Source of the DNA: Parapristionchus giblindavisi
Taxonomy: Eukaryota; Nematoda; Chromadorea; Rhabditida; Diplogasteridae
NCBI GenBank assembly: GCA_943737045.1
Contig: CALSFV010000019.1
Coordinates: 248,001 to 312,000, forward strand
DNA: 64,000 bases
Direction: 5' to 3'
Shown piece after piece: positions 1-13,480 of the stretch (the first letter of the stretch is position 1; every line of letters starts with the position of its first letter). Below the pieces are notes generated by a model. The model worked only from the letters and a program-made list of their open reading frames with translations. It had not been told where the DNA came from and did not search any database. The position numbers and the translations under genes were made by a program.

Positions 1-321
1 TGCTGCTATAATGATCGAAGTACAAAAGTAGCCTTTACTCTGATATGATCAAGATAACTTGAGAAATATGAAAATGAAAATGAATCCTATCGTGTCATAT
101 ACCAAATGAAAGAGCGAAAAATTCTGAATAAGATAAACTATTTCAAAGTGGTCAGTACGGGCAATATGTAAATTTATCTTTCAGTACTCTCTGTTTTTGG
201 TACAAAACAGTATGTTACAAGTCAAATTGTCAATGATACTCAGCGAGTGATATACTATGTGAAAGAGGAAAAAATTCTGAATGAGACGCACTTCAGTTCA
301 TGTCGATCTGTAATATTTAAC
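1..321 (+). repeat. Representative monomer, itself a diverged dimer
   Basis: Two segments of this monomer align with each other. Half A starts at 79 (AATGAATCCTATCGTGTCAT) and half B at 232 (AATGATACTCAGCGAGTGAT), an offset of 153 bp, leaving 168 bp to the next half A. Both continue with ATATAC, GAAAGAG, AAAAATTCTGAAT and, about 120 bp further on, GTACAAAA. The satellite therefore probably arose from a repeat of about 160 bp that duplicated, diverged, and was then amplified as a dimer. The alignment is by eye; the two halves are clearly related but far from identical. Confidence 0.75.
40..101 (+). other. Hairpin with degenerate hammerhead-like layout (each monomer)
   Basis: Within every monomer, shown here for the first: CTGATATGA (40-48), a perfect hairpin TCAAG-ATAA-CTTGA (49-62), GAAA (63-66), then TATG (67-70) that can pair with CATA (96-99), followed by T and A. 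This is the order of a type I hammerhead ribozyme: CUGANGA, stem II, GAAA, stem III, NUH. However, the first core element has two extra bases and stem I, from TTTACT against CCAAAT, hardly pairs. Only the small hairpin is well supported; ribozyme activity is a guess. Confidence 0.25.
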
Positions 322-3300
322 TGCTGCTATAATGATCGAAGTACAAAAGTAGCCTTTACTCTGATATGATCAAGATAACTTGAGAAATATGAAAATGAAA
401 ATGAATCCTATCGTGTCATATACCAAATGAAAGAGCGAAAAATTCTGAATAAGATAAACTATTTCAAAGTGGTCAGTACGGCCAATATGTAAATTTATCT
501 TTCAGTACTCTCTGTTTTTGGTACAAAACAGTATGTTACAAGTCAAATTGTCAATGATACTCAGCGAGTGATATACTATGTGAAAGAGGAAAAAATTCTG
601 AATGAGACGCACTTCAGTTCATGTCGATCTGTAATATTTAACTGCTGCTATAATGATCGAAGTACAAAAGTAGCCTTTACTCTGATATGATCAAGATAAC
701 TTGAGAAATATGAAAATGAAAATGAATCCTATCGTGTCATATACCAAATGAAAGAGCGAAAAATTCTGAATAAGATAAACTATTTCAAAGTGGTCAGTAC
801 GGCCAATATGTAAATTTATCTTTCAGTACTCTCTGTTTTTGGTACAAAACAGTATGTTACAAGTCAAATTGTCAATGATACTCAGCGAGTGATATACTAT
901 GTGAAAGAGGAAAAAAATCTGAATGAGACGCACTCCAGGTCATGTCGATCTGTAATATTTAACTGCTGCTATAATGATCGAAGTACAAAAGTAGCCTTTA
1001 CTCTGATATGATCAAGATAACTTGAGAAATATGAAAATGAAAATGAATCCTATCGTGTCATATACCAAATGAAAGAGCGACAAATTCTGAATAAGATAAA
1101 CTATTTCAAAGTGGTCAGTACGGCCAATATGTAAATTTATCTTTCAGTACTCTCTGTTTTTGGTACAAAACAGTATGTTACAAGTCAAATTGTCAATGAT
1201 ACTCAGCGAGTGATATACTATGTGAAAGAGGAAAAAATTCTGAATGAGACGCACTCCAGGTCAAGTCGATCTGTAATATTTAACTGCTGCTATAATGATC
1301 GAAGTACAAAAGTAGCTTTTACTCTGATATGATCAAGATAACTTGAGAAATATGAAAATGAAAAATGAAACCTATCGTGTCACATACCAAATGAAAGAGC
1401 GAAAAATTCTGAATAAGATAAAATATTTCAAAGTGGTCAGTACGGCCAATATGTAAATTTATCTTTCAGTACTCTCTGTTTTTGGTACAAAACAGTATGG
1501 TACAAGTCAAATTGTCAATGATACTCAGCGAGTGATATACTATGTGAAAGAGGAAAAAATTCTGAATGAGACGCACTTCAGTTCATGTCGATCTGTAATA
1601 TTTAACTGCTGCTATAATGATCGAAGTACAAAAGTAGCCTTTACTCTGATATGATCAAGATAACTTGAGAAATATGAAAATGAAAAATGAAACCTATCGT
1701 GTCACATACCAAATGAAAGAGCGAAAAATTCTGAATAAGATAAAATATTTCAAAGTGGTCAGTACGGCCAATATGTAAATTTATCTTTCAGTACTCTCTG
1801 TTTTTGGTACAAAACAGTATGGTACAAGTCAAATTGTCAATGATACTCAGCGAGTGATATACTATGTGAAAGAGGAAAAAATTCTGAATGAGACGCACTT
1901 CAGTTCATGTCGATCTGTAATATTTAACTGCTGCTATAATGATCGAAGTACAAAAGTAGCTTTTACTCTGATATGATCAAGATAACTTGAGAAATATGAA
2001 AATGAAAAATGAAACCTATCGTGTCATATACCAAATGAAAGAGCGAAAAATTCTGAATAAGATAAAATATTTCAAAGTGGTCAGTACGGCCAATATGTAA
2101 ATTTATCTTTCAGTAATCTCTGTTTTTGGTTCAAAACAGTATGTTACAAGTCAAATTGTCAATGATACTCAGCGAGTGATATACTATGTGAAAGAGGAAA
2201 AAATTCTGAATGAGACGCACTCCAGGTCAAGTCGATCTGTAATATTTAACTGCTGCTATAATGATCGAAGTACAAAAGTAGCCTTTACTCTGATATGATC
2301 AAGATAACTTGAGAAATATGAAAATGAAAATGAATCCTATCGTGTCATATACCAAACGAAAGAGCGAAAAATTCTGAATAAGATAAACTATTTCAAAGTG
2401 GTCAGTACGGCCAATATGTAAATTTATCTTTCAGTACTCTCTGTTTTTGTTACAAAACAGCACGTTACAAGTCAAATTGTCAATGATACTCAGCGAGTGA
2501 TATACCATGTGAAAGAGGAAAAAATTCTGAATGAGACGCACTCCAGGTCAAGTCGATCTGTAATATTTAACTGCTGCTATAATGATCGAAGTACAAAAGT
2601 AGCTTTTACTCTGATATGATCAAGATAACTTGAGAAATATGAAAATGAAAAATGAAACCTATCGTGTCATATACCAAATGAAAGAGCGAAAAATTCTGAA
2701 TAAGATAAACTATTTCAAAGTGGTCAGTACGGCCAATATGTAAATTTATTTTTCAGTACTCTCTGTTTTTGGTACAAAACAGTATGTTACAAGTCAAATT
2801 GTCAATGATACTCAGCGAGTGATATACTATGTGAAAGAGGAAAAAATTCTGAATGAGACGCACTCCAGGTCAAGTCGATCTGTAATATTTAACTGCTGCT
2901 ATAATGATCGAAGTACAAAAGTAGCTTTTACTCTGATATGATCAAGATAACTTGAGAAATATGAAAATGAAAAATGAAACCTATCGTGTCATATACCAAA
3001 TGAAAGAGCGAAAAATTCTGAATAAGATAAACTATTTCAAAGTGGTCAGTACGGCCAATATGTAAATTTATTTTTCAGTACTCTCTGTTTTTGGTACAAA
3101 ACAGTATGTTACAAGTCAAATTGTCAATGATACTCAGCGAGTGATATACTATGTGAAAGAGGAAAAAATTCTGAATGAGACGCACTTCAGTTCATGTCGA
3201 TCTGTAATATTTAACTGCTGCTATAATGATCGAAGTACAAAAGTAGCCTTTACTCTGATATGATCAAGATAACTTGAGAAATATGAAAATGAAAAATGAA

Positions 3301-5180
3301 ACCTATCGTGTCATATACCAAATGAAAGAGCGAAAAATTCTGAATAAGATAAAATATTTCAAAGTGGTCAGTACGGCCAATATGTAAATTTATCTTTCAG
3401 TACTCTCTGTTTTTGGTACAAAACAGTATGTTACAAGTCAAATTGTCAATGATACTCAGCGAGTGATATACTATGTGAAAGAGGAAAAAATTCTGAATGA
3501 GACGCACTCCAGGTCAAGTCGATCTGTAATATTTAACTGCTGCTATAATGATCGAAGTACAAAAGTAGCTTTTACTCTGATATGATCAAGATAACTTGAG
3601 AAATATGAAAATGAAAAATGAAACCTATCGTGTCATATACCAAATGAAAGAGCGAAAAATTCTGAATAAGATAAACTATTTCAAAGTGGTCAGTACGGCC
3701 AATATGTAATTTTATTTTTCAGTACTCTCTGTTTTTGGTACAAAACAGTATGTTACAAGTCAAATTGTCAATGATACTCAGCGAGTGATATACTATGTGA
3801 AAGAGGAAAAAATTCTGAATGAGACGCACTCCAGGTCAAGTCGATCTGTAATATTTAACTGCTGCTATAATGATCGAAGTACAAAAGTAGCTTTTACTCT
3901 GATATGATCAAGATAACTTGAGAAATATGAAAATGAAAAATGAAACCTATCGTGTCATATACCAAATGAAAGAGCGAAAAATTCTGAATAAGATAAAATA
4001 TTTCAAAGTGGTCAGTACGGCCAATATGTAAATTTATCTTTCAGTAATCTCTGTTTTTGGTTCAAAACAGTATGTTACAAGTCAAATTGTCAATGATACT
4101 CAGCGAGTGATATACTATGTGAAAGAGGAAAAAATTCTGAATGAGACGCAATTCAGTTCATGTCGATCTGTAATATTTAACTGCTGCTATAATGATCGAA
4201 GTACAAAAGTAGCCTTTACTCTGATATGATCAAGATAACTTGAGAAATATGAAAATGAAAATGAATCCTATCGTGTCATATACCAAATGAAAGAGCGAAA
4301 AATTCTGAATAAGATAAACTATTTCAAAGTGGTCAGTACGGCCAATATGTAAATTTATCTTTCAGTACTCTCTGTTTTTGGTACAAAACAGTATTTTACA
4401 TGTCAAATTGTCAATGATACTCTGCGAGTGATATACTATGTGAAAAAGGAAAAAATTCTGAATGAGACGCACTTCAGTTCATGTCGATCTGTAATATTTA
4501 ACTGCTGCTATAATGATCGAAGTACAAAAGTAGCCTTTACTCTGATATGATCAAGATAACTTGAGAAATATGAAAATGAAAATGAATCCTATCGTGTCAT
4601 ATAAGAAATGAAAGAGCGAAAAATTCTGAATAAAATAAACTATTTCAAAGTGGTCAGTACGGCCAATATGTAATTTTATCTTTCAGTACTCTCTGTTTTT
4701 GGTACAAAACAGTATGTTACAAGTCAAATTGTCAATGATACTCAGCGAGTGATATACTATGTGAAAGAGGAAAAAATTCTGAATGAGACGCACTTCAGTT
4801 CATGTCGATCTGTAATATTTAACTGCTGCTATAATGATCGAAGTACAAAAGTAGCCTTTACTCTGATATGATCAAGATAACTTGAGAAATATGAAAATGA
4901 AAATGAATCCTATCGTGTCATATACCAGATGAAAGAGCGAAAAATTCTGAATAAGATAAACTATTTCAAAGTGGTCAGTACGGCCAATATGTAAATTTAT
5001 CTTTCAGTACTCTCTGTTTTTGGTACAAAACAGTATGTTACAAGTCAAATTGTCAATGATACTCAGCGAGTGATATACTATGTGAAAGAGGAAAAAATTC
5101 TGAATGAGACGCACTTCAGTTCATGTCGATCTGTAATATTTAACTGCTGCTATAATGATCGAAGTACAAAAGTAGCCTTT

Positions 5181-8100
5181 ACTCTGATAACTTGAGAAAT
5201 ATGAAAATGAAAATGAATCCTATCGTGTCATATACCAAATGAAAGAGCGAAAAATTCTGAATAAGATAAACTATTTCAAAGTGGTCAGTACGGCCAATAT
5301 GTAAATTTATCTTTCAGTACTCTCTGTTTTTGGTACAAAACAGTATGTTACAAGTCAAATTGTCAATGATACTCAGCGAGTGATATACTATGTGAAAGAG
5401 GAAAAAAATCTGAATGAGACGCACTCCAGATCATGTCGATCTGTAATATTTAACTGCTGCTATAATGATCGAAGTACAAAAGTAGCTTTTACTCTGATAT
5501 GATCAAGATAACTTGAGAAATATGAAAATGAAAAATGAAACCTATCGTGTCATATACCAAATGAAAGAGCGAAAAATTCTGAATAAGATAAACTATTTCA
5601 AAGTGGTCAGTACGGCCAATATGTAAATTTATCTTTCAGTACTTTCTGTTTTTGGTACAAAACAGTATGTTACAAGTCAAATTGTCAGTGATACTCAGCG
5701 AGTGATATACTATGTGAAAGAGGAAAAAATTCTGAATGAGACGCACTCCAGGTCATGTCGATCTGTAATATTTAACTGCTGCTATAATGATCGAAGTACA
5801 AAAGTAGCTTTTACTCTGATATGATCAAGATAACTTGAGAAATATGAAAATGAAAATGAATCCTATCGTGTCATATACCAAATGAAAGAGCGAAAAATTC
5901 TGAATAAGATAAACTATTTCAAAGTGGTCAGTACGGCCAATATGTAAATTTATCTTTCAGTAGGTACAAAACAGCACGTTACAAGTCAAATTGTCAATGA
6001 TACTCAGCGAGTGATATACTATGTGAAAGAGGAAAAAATTCTGAATGAGACACACTTCAGGTCATGTCGATCTGTAATATTTTACTGCTGCTATAATGAT
6101 CGAAGTACAAAAGTAGCTTTTACTCTGATATGATCAAGATAACTTGAGAAATATGAAAATGAAAATGAATCCTATCGTGTCATATACCAAATGAAAGTGC
6201 GAAAAATTATGAATAAGATAAACTATTTCAAAGTGGTCAGTACGGCCAATATGTAAATTTATCTTTCAGTACTCTCTGTTTTTGGTACAAAACAGTATGT
6301 TACAAGTCAAATTGTCAATGATACTCAGCGAGTGATATACTATGTGAAAGAGGAAAAAATTCTGAATGAGACACACTTCAGGTCATGTCGATCTGTAATA
6401 TTTTACTGCTGCTATAATGATCGAAGTACAAAAGTAGCTTTTACTCTGATATGATCAAGATAACTTGAGAAATATGAAAATGAAAAATGAAACCTATCGT
6501 GTCATATACCAAATGAAAGAGCGAAAAATTCTGAATAAGATAAACTATTTCAAAGTGGTCAGTACGGCCAATATGTAAATTTATCTTTCAGTACTCTCTG
6601 TTTTTGGTACAAAACAGTATTTTACATGTCAAATTGTCAATGATACTCAGCGAGTGATATACTATGTGAAAGAGGAAAAAATTCTGAATGAGACGCACTT
6701 CAGTTCATGTCGATCTGTAATATTTAACTGCTGCTATAATGATCGAAGTACAAAAGTAGCCTTTACTCTGATAACTTGAGAAATATGAAAATGAAAATGA
6801 ATCCTATCGTGTCATATACCAAATGAAAGAGCGAAAAATTCTGAATAAGATAAACTATTTCAAAGTGGTCAGTACGGCCAATATGTAAATTTATCTTTCA
6901 GTACTCTCTGTTTTTGGTACAAAACAGTATGTTACAAGTCAAATTGTCAATGATACTCAGCGAGTGATATACTATGTGAAAGAGGAAAAAAATCTGAATG
7001 AGACGCACTCCAGATCATGTCGATCTGTAATATTTAACTGCTGCTATAATGATCGAAGTACAAAAGTAGCTTTTACTCTGATATGATCAAGATAACTTGA
7101 GAAATATGAAAATGAAAAATGAAACCTATCGTGTCATATACCAAATGAAAGAGCGAAAAATTCTGAATAAGATAAACTATTTCAAAGTGGTCAGTACGGC
7201 CAATATGTAAATTTATCTTTCAGTACTTTCTGTTTTTGGTACAAAACAGTATGTTACAAGTCAAATTGTCAGTGATACTCAGCGAGTGATATACTATGTG
7301 AAAGAGGAAAAAATTCTGAATGAGACGCACTCCAGGTCATGTCGATCTGTAATATTTAACTGCTGCTATAATGATCGAAGTACAAAAGTAGCTTTTACTC
7401 TGATATGATCAAGATAACTTGAGAAATATGAAAATGAAAATGAATCCTATCGTGTCATATACCAAATGAAAGAGCGAAAAATTCTGAATAAGATAAACTA
7501 TTTCAAAGTGGTCAGTACGGCCAATATGTAAATTTATCTTTCAGTAGGTACAAAACAGCACGTTACAAGTCAAATTGTCAATGATACTCAGCGAGTGATA
7601 TACTATGTGAAAGAGGAAAAAATTCTGAATGAGACACACTTCAGGTCATGTCGATCTGTAATATTTTACTGCTGCTATAATGATCGAAGTACAAAAGTAG
7701 CTTTTACTCTGATATGATCAAGATAACTTGAGAAATATGAAAATGAAAATGAATCCTATCGTGTCATATACCAAATGAAAGTGCGAAAAATTCTGAATAA
7801 GATAAACTATTTCAAAGTGGTCAGTACGGCCAATATGTAAATTTATCTTTCAGTACTCTCTGTTTTTGGTACAAAACAGTATGTTACAAGTCAAATTGTC
7901 AATGATACTCAGCGAGTGATATACTATGTGAAAGAGGAAAAAATTCTGAATGAGACACACTTCAGGTCATGTCGATCTGTAATATTTTACTGCTGCTATA
8001 ATGATCGAAGTACAAAAGTAGCTTTTACTCTGATATGATCAAGATAACTTGAGAAATATGAAAATGAAAAATGAAACCTATCGTGTCATATACCAAATGA

Positions 8101-8348
8101 AAGAGCGAAAAATTCTGAATAAGATAAACTATTTCAAAGTGGTCAGTACGGCCAATATGTAAATTTATCTTTCAGTACTCTCTGTTTTTGGTACAAAACA
8201 GTATTTTACATGTCAAATTGTCAATGATACTCAGCGAGTGATATACTATGTGAAAGAGGAAAAAATTCTGAATGAGACGCACTTCAGGTCATGTCGATCT
8301 GTAATATTTTACTGCTGCTATAATGATCGAAGTACAAACGTAGCCTTT
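5181..8348 (+). repeat. 1584-bp higher-order repeat, two tandem units
   Basis: An 11-bp deletion joining ACTCTGAT directly to AACTTGAG occurs at 5181 and again at 6765. Between these marks the same ordered series of variants repeats: AAAAAAATCTGAATGAG with CTCCAGATCATG, ACTTTCTG with GTCAGTGATAC, the 12-bp-deleted TTTCAGTAGGTAC form, and GAAAGTGCG. Each unit holds about five monomers. One difference seen is AAAAATTATG near 6200 against AAAAATTCTG near 7785, and similarity fades after about 8283. The same 11-bp deletion reappears at 19542. Confidence 0.8.
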
Positions 8349-11300
8349 ACTCTGATATGATCAAGATAACTTGAGAAATATGAAAATGAAAAATGAAACC
8401 TATCGTGTCATATACCAAATGAAAGAGCGAAAAATTCTGAATAAGATAAACTATTTCAAAGTGGTCAGTACGGCCAATATGTAAATTTATCTTTCAGTAC
8501 TCTCTGTTTTTGGTACAAAACAGTATTTTACATGTCAAATTGTCAATGATACTCTGCGAGTGATATACTATGTGAAAGAGGAAAAAATTCTGAATGAGAC
8601 GCACTTCAGTTCATGTCGATCTGTAATATTTAACTGCTGCTATAATGATCGAAGTACAAAAGTAGCCTTTACTCTGATATGATCAAGATAACTTGAGAAA
8701 TATGAAAATGAAAATGAATCCTATCGTGTCATATAAGAAATGAAAGAGCGAAAAATTCTGAATAAAATAAACTATTTCAAAGTGGTCAGTACGGCCAATA
8801 TGTAATTTTATCTTTCAGTACTCTCTGTTTTTGGTACAAAACAGTATGTTACAAGTCAAATTGTCAATGATACTCAGCGAGTGATATACTATGTGAAAGA
8901 GGAAAAAATTCTGAATGAGACGCACTTCAGTTCATGTCGATCTGTAATATTTAACTGCTGCTATAATGATCGAAGTACAAAAGTAGCCTTTACTCTGATA
9001 TGATCAAGATAACTTGAGAAATATGAAAATGAAAATGAATCCTATCGTGTCATATACCAGATGAAAGAGCGAAAAATTCTGAATAAGATAAACTATTTCA
9101 AAGTGGTCAGTACGGCCAATATGTAAATTTATCTTTCAGTACCCTCTGTTTTTGGTACAAAACAGTATGTTACAAGTCAAATTGTCAATGATACTCAGCG
9201 AGTGATATACTATGTGAAAGAGGAAAAAAATCTGAATGAGACGCACTCCAGATCATGTCGATCTGTAATATTTAACTGCTGCTATAATGATCGAAGTACA
9301 AAAGTAGCTTTTACTCTGATATGATCAAGATAACTTGAGAAATATGAAAATGAAAAATGAAACCTATCGTGTCATATACCAAATGAAAGAGCGAAAAATT
9401 CTGAATAAGATAAACTATTTCAAAGTGGTCAGTACGGCCAATATGTAAATTTATCTTTCAGTACTTTCTGTTTTTGGTACAAAACAGTATGTTACAAGTC
9501 AAATTGTCAGTGATACTCAGCGAGTGATATACTATGTGAAAGAGGAAAAAATTCTGAATGAGACGCACTTCAGGTCATGTCGATCTGTAATATTTTACTG
9601 CTGCTATAATGATCGAAGTACAAAAGTAGCTTTTACTCTGATATGATCAAGATAACTTGAGAAATATGAAAATGAAAAATGAAACCTATCGTGTCATATA
9701 CCAAATGAAAGAGCGAAAAATTCTGAATAAGATAAACTATTTCAAAGTGGTCAGTACGGCCAATATGTAAATTTATCTTTCAGTACTTTCTGTTTTTGGT
9801 ACAAAACAGTATGTTACAAGTCAAATTGTCAGTGATACTCAGCGAGTGATATACTATGTGAAAGAGGAAAAAATTCTGAATGAGACGCACTCCAGGTCAT
9901 GTCGATCTGTAATATTTAACTGCTGCTATAATGATCGAAGTACAAAAGTAGCTTTTACTCTGATATGATCAAGATAACTTGAGAAATATGAAAATGAAAA
10001 TGAATCCTATCGTGTCATATACCAAATGAAAGAGCGAAAAATTCTGAATAAGATAAACTATTTCAAAGTGGTCAGTACGGCCAATATGTAAATTTATCTT
10101 TCAGTAGGTACAAAACAGCACGTTACAAGTCAAATTGTCAATGATACTCAGCGAGTGATATACTATGTGAAAGAGGAAAAAATTCTGAATGAGACACACT
10201 TCAGGTCATGTCGATCTGTAATATTTTACTGCTGCTATAATGATCGAAGTACAAAAGTAGCTTTTACTCTGATATGATCAAGATAACTTGAGAAATATGA
10301 AAATGAAAATGAATCCTATCGTGTCATATACCAAATGAAAGTGCGAAAAATTCTGAATAAGATAAACTATTTCAAAGTGGTCAGTACGGCCAATATGTAA
10401 ATTTATCTTTCAGTACTCTCTGTTTTTGGTACAAAACAGTATGTTACAAGTCAAATTGTCAATGATACTCAGCGAGTGATATACTATGTGAAAGAGGAAA
10501 AAATTCTGAATGAGACACACTTCAGGTCATGTCGATCTGTAATATTTTACTGCTGCTATAATGATCGAAGTACAAAAGTAGCTTTTACTCTGATATGATC
10601 AAGATAACTTGAGAAATATGAAAATGAAAAATGAAACCTATCGTGTCATATACCAAATGAAAGAGCGAAAAATTCTGAATAAGATAAACTATTTCAAAGT
10701 GGTCAGTACGGCCAATATGTAAATTTATCTTTCAGTACTCTCTGTTTTTGGTACAAAACAGTATTTTACATGTCAAATTGTCAATGATACTCAGCGAGTG
10801 ATATACTATGTGAAAGAGGAAAAAATTCTGAATGAGACGCACTTCAGGTCATGTCGATCTGTAATATTTTACTGCTGCTATAATGATCGAAGTACAAACG
10901 TAGCCTTTACTCTGATATGATCAAGATAACTTGAGAAATATGAAAATGAAAAATGAAACCTATCGTGTCATATACCAAATGAAAGAGCGAAAAATTCTGA
11001 ATAAGATAAACTATTTCAAAGTGGTCAGTACGGCCAATATGTAAATTTATCTTTCAGTACTCTCTGTTTTTGGTACAAAACAGTATTTTACATGTCAAAT
11101 TGTCAATGATACTCTGCGAGTGATATACTATGTGAAAGAGGAAAAAATTCTGAATGAGACGCACTTCAGTTCATGTCGATCTGTAATATTTAACTGCTGC
11201 TATAATGATCGAAGTACAAAAGTAGCCTTTACTCTGATATGATCAAGATAACTTGAGAAATATGAAAATGAAAATGAATCCTATCGTGTCATATAAGAAA

Positions 11301-12120
11301 TGAAAGAGCGAAAAATTCTGAATAAAATAAACTATTTCAAAGTGGTCAGTACGGCCAATATGTAATTTTATCTTTCAGTACTCTCTGTTTTTGGTACAAA
11401 ACAGTATGTTACAAGTCAAATTGTCAATGATACTCAGCGAGTGATATACTATGTGAAAGAGGAAAAAATTCTGAATGAGACGCACTTCAGTTCATGTCGA
11501 TCTGTAATATTTAACTGCTGCTATAATGATCGAAGTACAAAAGTAGCCTTTACTCTGATATGATCAAGATAACTTGAGAAATATGAAAATGAAAATGAAT
11601 CCTATCGTGTCATATACCAGATGAAAGAGCGAAAAATTCTGAATAAGATAAACTATTTCAAAGTGGTCAGTACGGCCAATATGTAAATTTATCTTTCAGT
11701 ACCCTCTGTTTTTGGTACAAAACAGTATGTTACAAGTCAAATTGTCAATGATACTCAGCGAGTGATATACTATGTGAAAGAGGAAAAAAATCTGAATGAG
11801 ACGCACTCCAGATCATGTCGATCTGTAATATTTAACTGCTGCTATAATGATCGAAGTACAAAAGTAGCTTTTACTCTGATATGATCAAGATAACTTGAGA
11901 AATATGAAAATGAAAAATGAAACCTATCGTGTCATATACCAAATGAAAGAGCGAAAAATTCTGAATAAGATAAACTATTTCAAAGTGGTCAGTACGGCCA
12001 ATATGTAAATTTATCTTTCAGTACTTTCTGTTTTTGGTACAAAACAGTATGTTACAAGTCAAATTGTCAGTGATACTCAGCGAGTGATATACTATGTGAA
12101 AGAGGAAAAAATTCTGAATG
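7030..12120 (+). repeat. 2560-bp higher-order repeat, two tandem units
   Basis: Landmarks repeat at an exact offset of 2560 bp: TCAGTAGGTA at 7541 and 10101, ACAAACG ending at 8340 and 10900, ATATAAGAAA at 8731 and 11291, ACCCTCTG at 9141 and 11701. About eight monomers make one unit. The match stops near 9560/12120, where CACTTCAGG and CACTCCAGG differ, and does not extend before about 7030. A shorter relative continues at offset 2238: TCAGTAGGTA again at 12339, ACAAACG ending at 13138. Confidence 0.8.
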
Positions 12121-13168
12121 AGACGCACTCCAGGTCATGTCGATCTGTAATATTTAACTGCTGCTATAATGATCGAAGTACAAAAGTAGCTTTTACTCTG
12201 ATATGATCAAGATAACTTGAGAAATATGAAAATGAAAATGAATCCTATCGTGTCATATACCAAATGAAAGAGCGAAAAATTCTGAATAAGATAAACTATT
12301 TCAAAGTGGTCAGTACGGCCAATATGTAAATTTATCTTTCAGTAGGTACAAAACAGCACGTTACAAGTCAAATTGTCAATGATACTCAGCGAGTGATATA
12401 CTATGTGAAAGAGGAAAAAATTCTGAATGAGACACACTTCAGGTCATGTCGATCTGTAATATTTTACTGCTGCTATAATGATCGAAGTACAAAAGTAGCT
12501 TTTACTCTGATATGATCAAGATAACTTGAGAAATATGAAAATGAAAATGAATCCTATCGTGTCATATACCAAATGAAAGTGCGAAAAATTCTGAATAAGA
12601 TAAACTATTTCAAAGTGGTCAGTACGGCCAATATGTAAATTTATCTTTCAGTACTCTCTGTTTTTGGTACAAAACAGTATGTTACAAGTCAAATTGTCAA
12701 TGATACTCAGCGAGTGATATACTATGTGAAAGAGGAAAAAATTCTGAATGAGACACACTTCAGGTCATGTCGATCTGTAATATTTTACTGCTGCTATAAT
12801 GATCGAAGTACAAAAGTAGCTTTTACTCTGATATGATCAAGATAACTTGAGAAATATGAAAATGAAAAATGAAACCTATCGTGTCATATACCAAATGAAA
12901 GAGCGAAAAATTCTGAATAAGATAAACTATTTCAAAGTGGTCAGTACGGCCAATATGTAAATTTATCTTTCAGTACTCTCTGTTTTTGGTACAAAACAGT
13001 ATTTTACATGTCAAATTGTCAATGATACTCAGCGAGTGAGATACTATGTGAAAGAGGAAAAAATTCTGAATGAGACGCACTTCAGGTCATGTCGATCTGT
13101 AATATTTTACTGCTGCTATAATGATCGAAGTACAAACGTAGCCTTTACTCTGATATGATCAAGATAAC

Positions 13169-13480
13169 TTGAGAAATATGAAAATGAAAAATGAAACCTA
13201 TCGTGTCATATACCAAATGAAAGAGCGAAAAAATCTGAATAAGATAAAATATTTCAAAGTGATCAGTACGGCCAATATGAAAATTTATCTTTCAGTACTC
13301 TCTGTTTTTGGTACAAAACAGTATGTTACAAGTCAAATTGTCAATGATACTCAGCGAGTGATATACTATGTGAAAGAGGAAAAAAATCTAAATGAGACGC
13401 ACTCCAGGTCATGTCGATCTGTAATATTTAACTGCTGCTATAATGATCGAAGTACTAAAGTAGCCTTTACTCTGATATGA
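13169..13480 (+). other. Open monomer variant, 103-codon ORF (1 of 6)
   Basis: One satellite monomer is open from ATG to TGA for 103 codons. Most other monomers read AATATGTAA in this frame, a stop near codon 37, where this one reads AATATGAAA. The translation contains two related stretches, RVIYQMKERKNLN and RVIYYVKEEKNLN, one from each half of the dimeric monomer. I see no signal peptide, catalytic motif or recognised domain. The copies are identical through recent block amplification, so their openness is not independent evidence of selection. Probably not a gene; alternatively a relic of a coding origin for the repeat. Confidence 0.3.

Noticed and set aside
290..310. CTGAA...TTCAG hairpin in half B as a second ribozyme core
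   Set aside because: Exists only in the CACTTCAG subtype, is lost in the equally common CACTCCAG subtype, and lacks a following GAAA.
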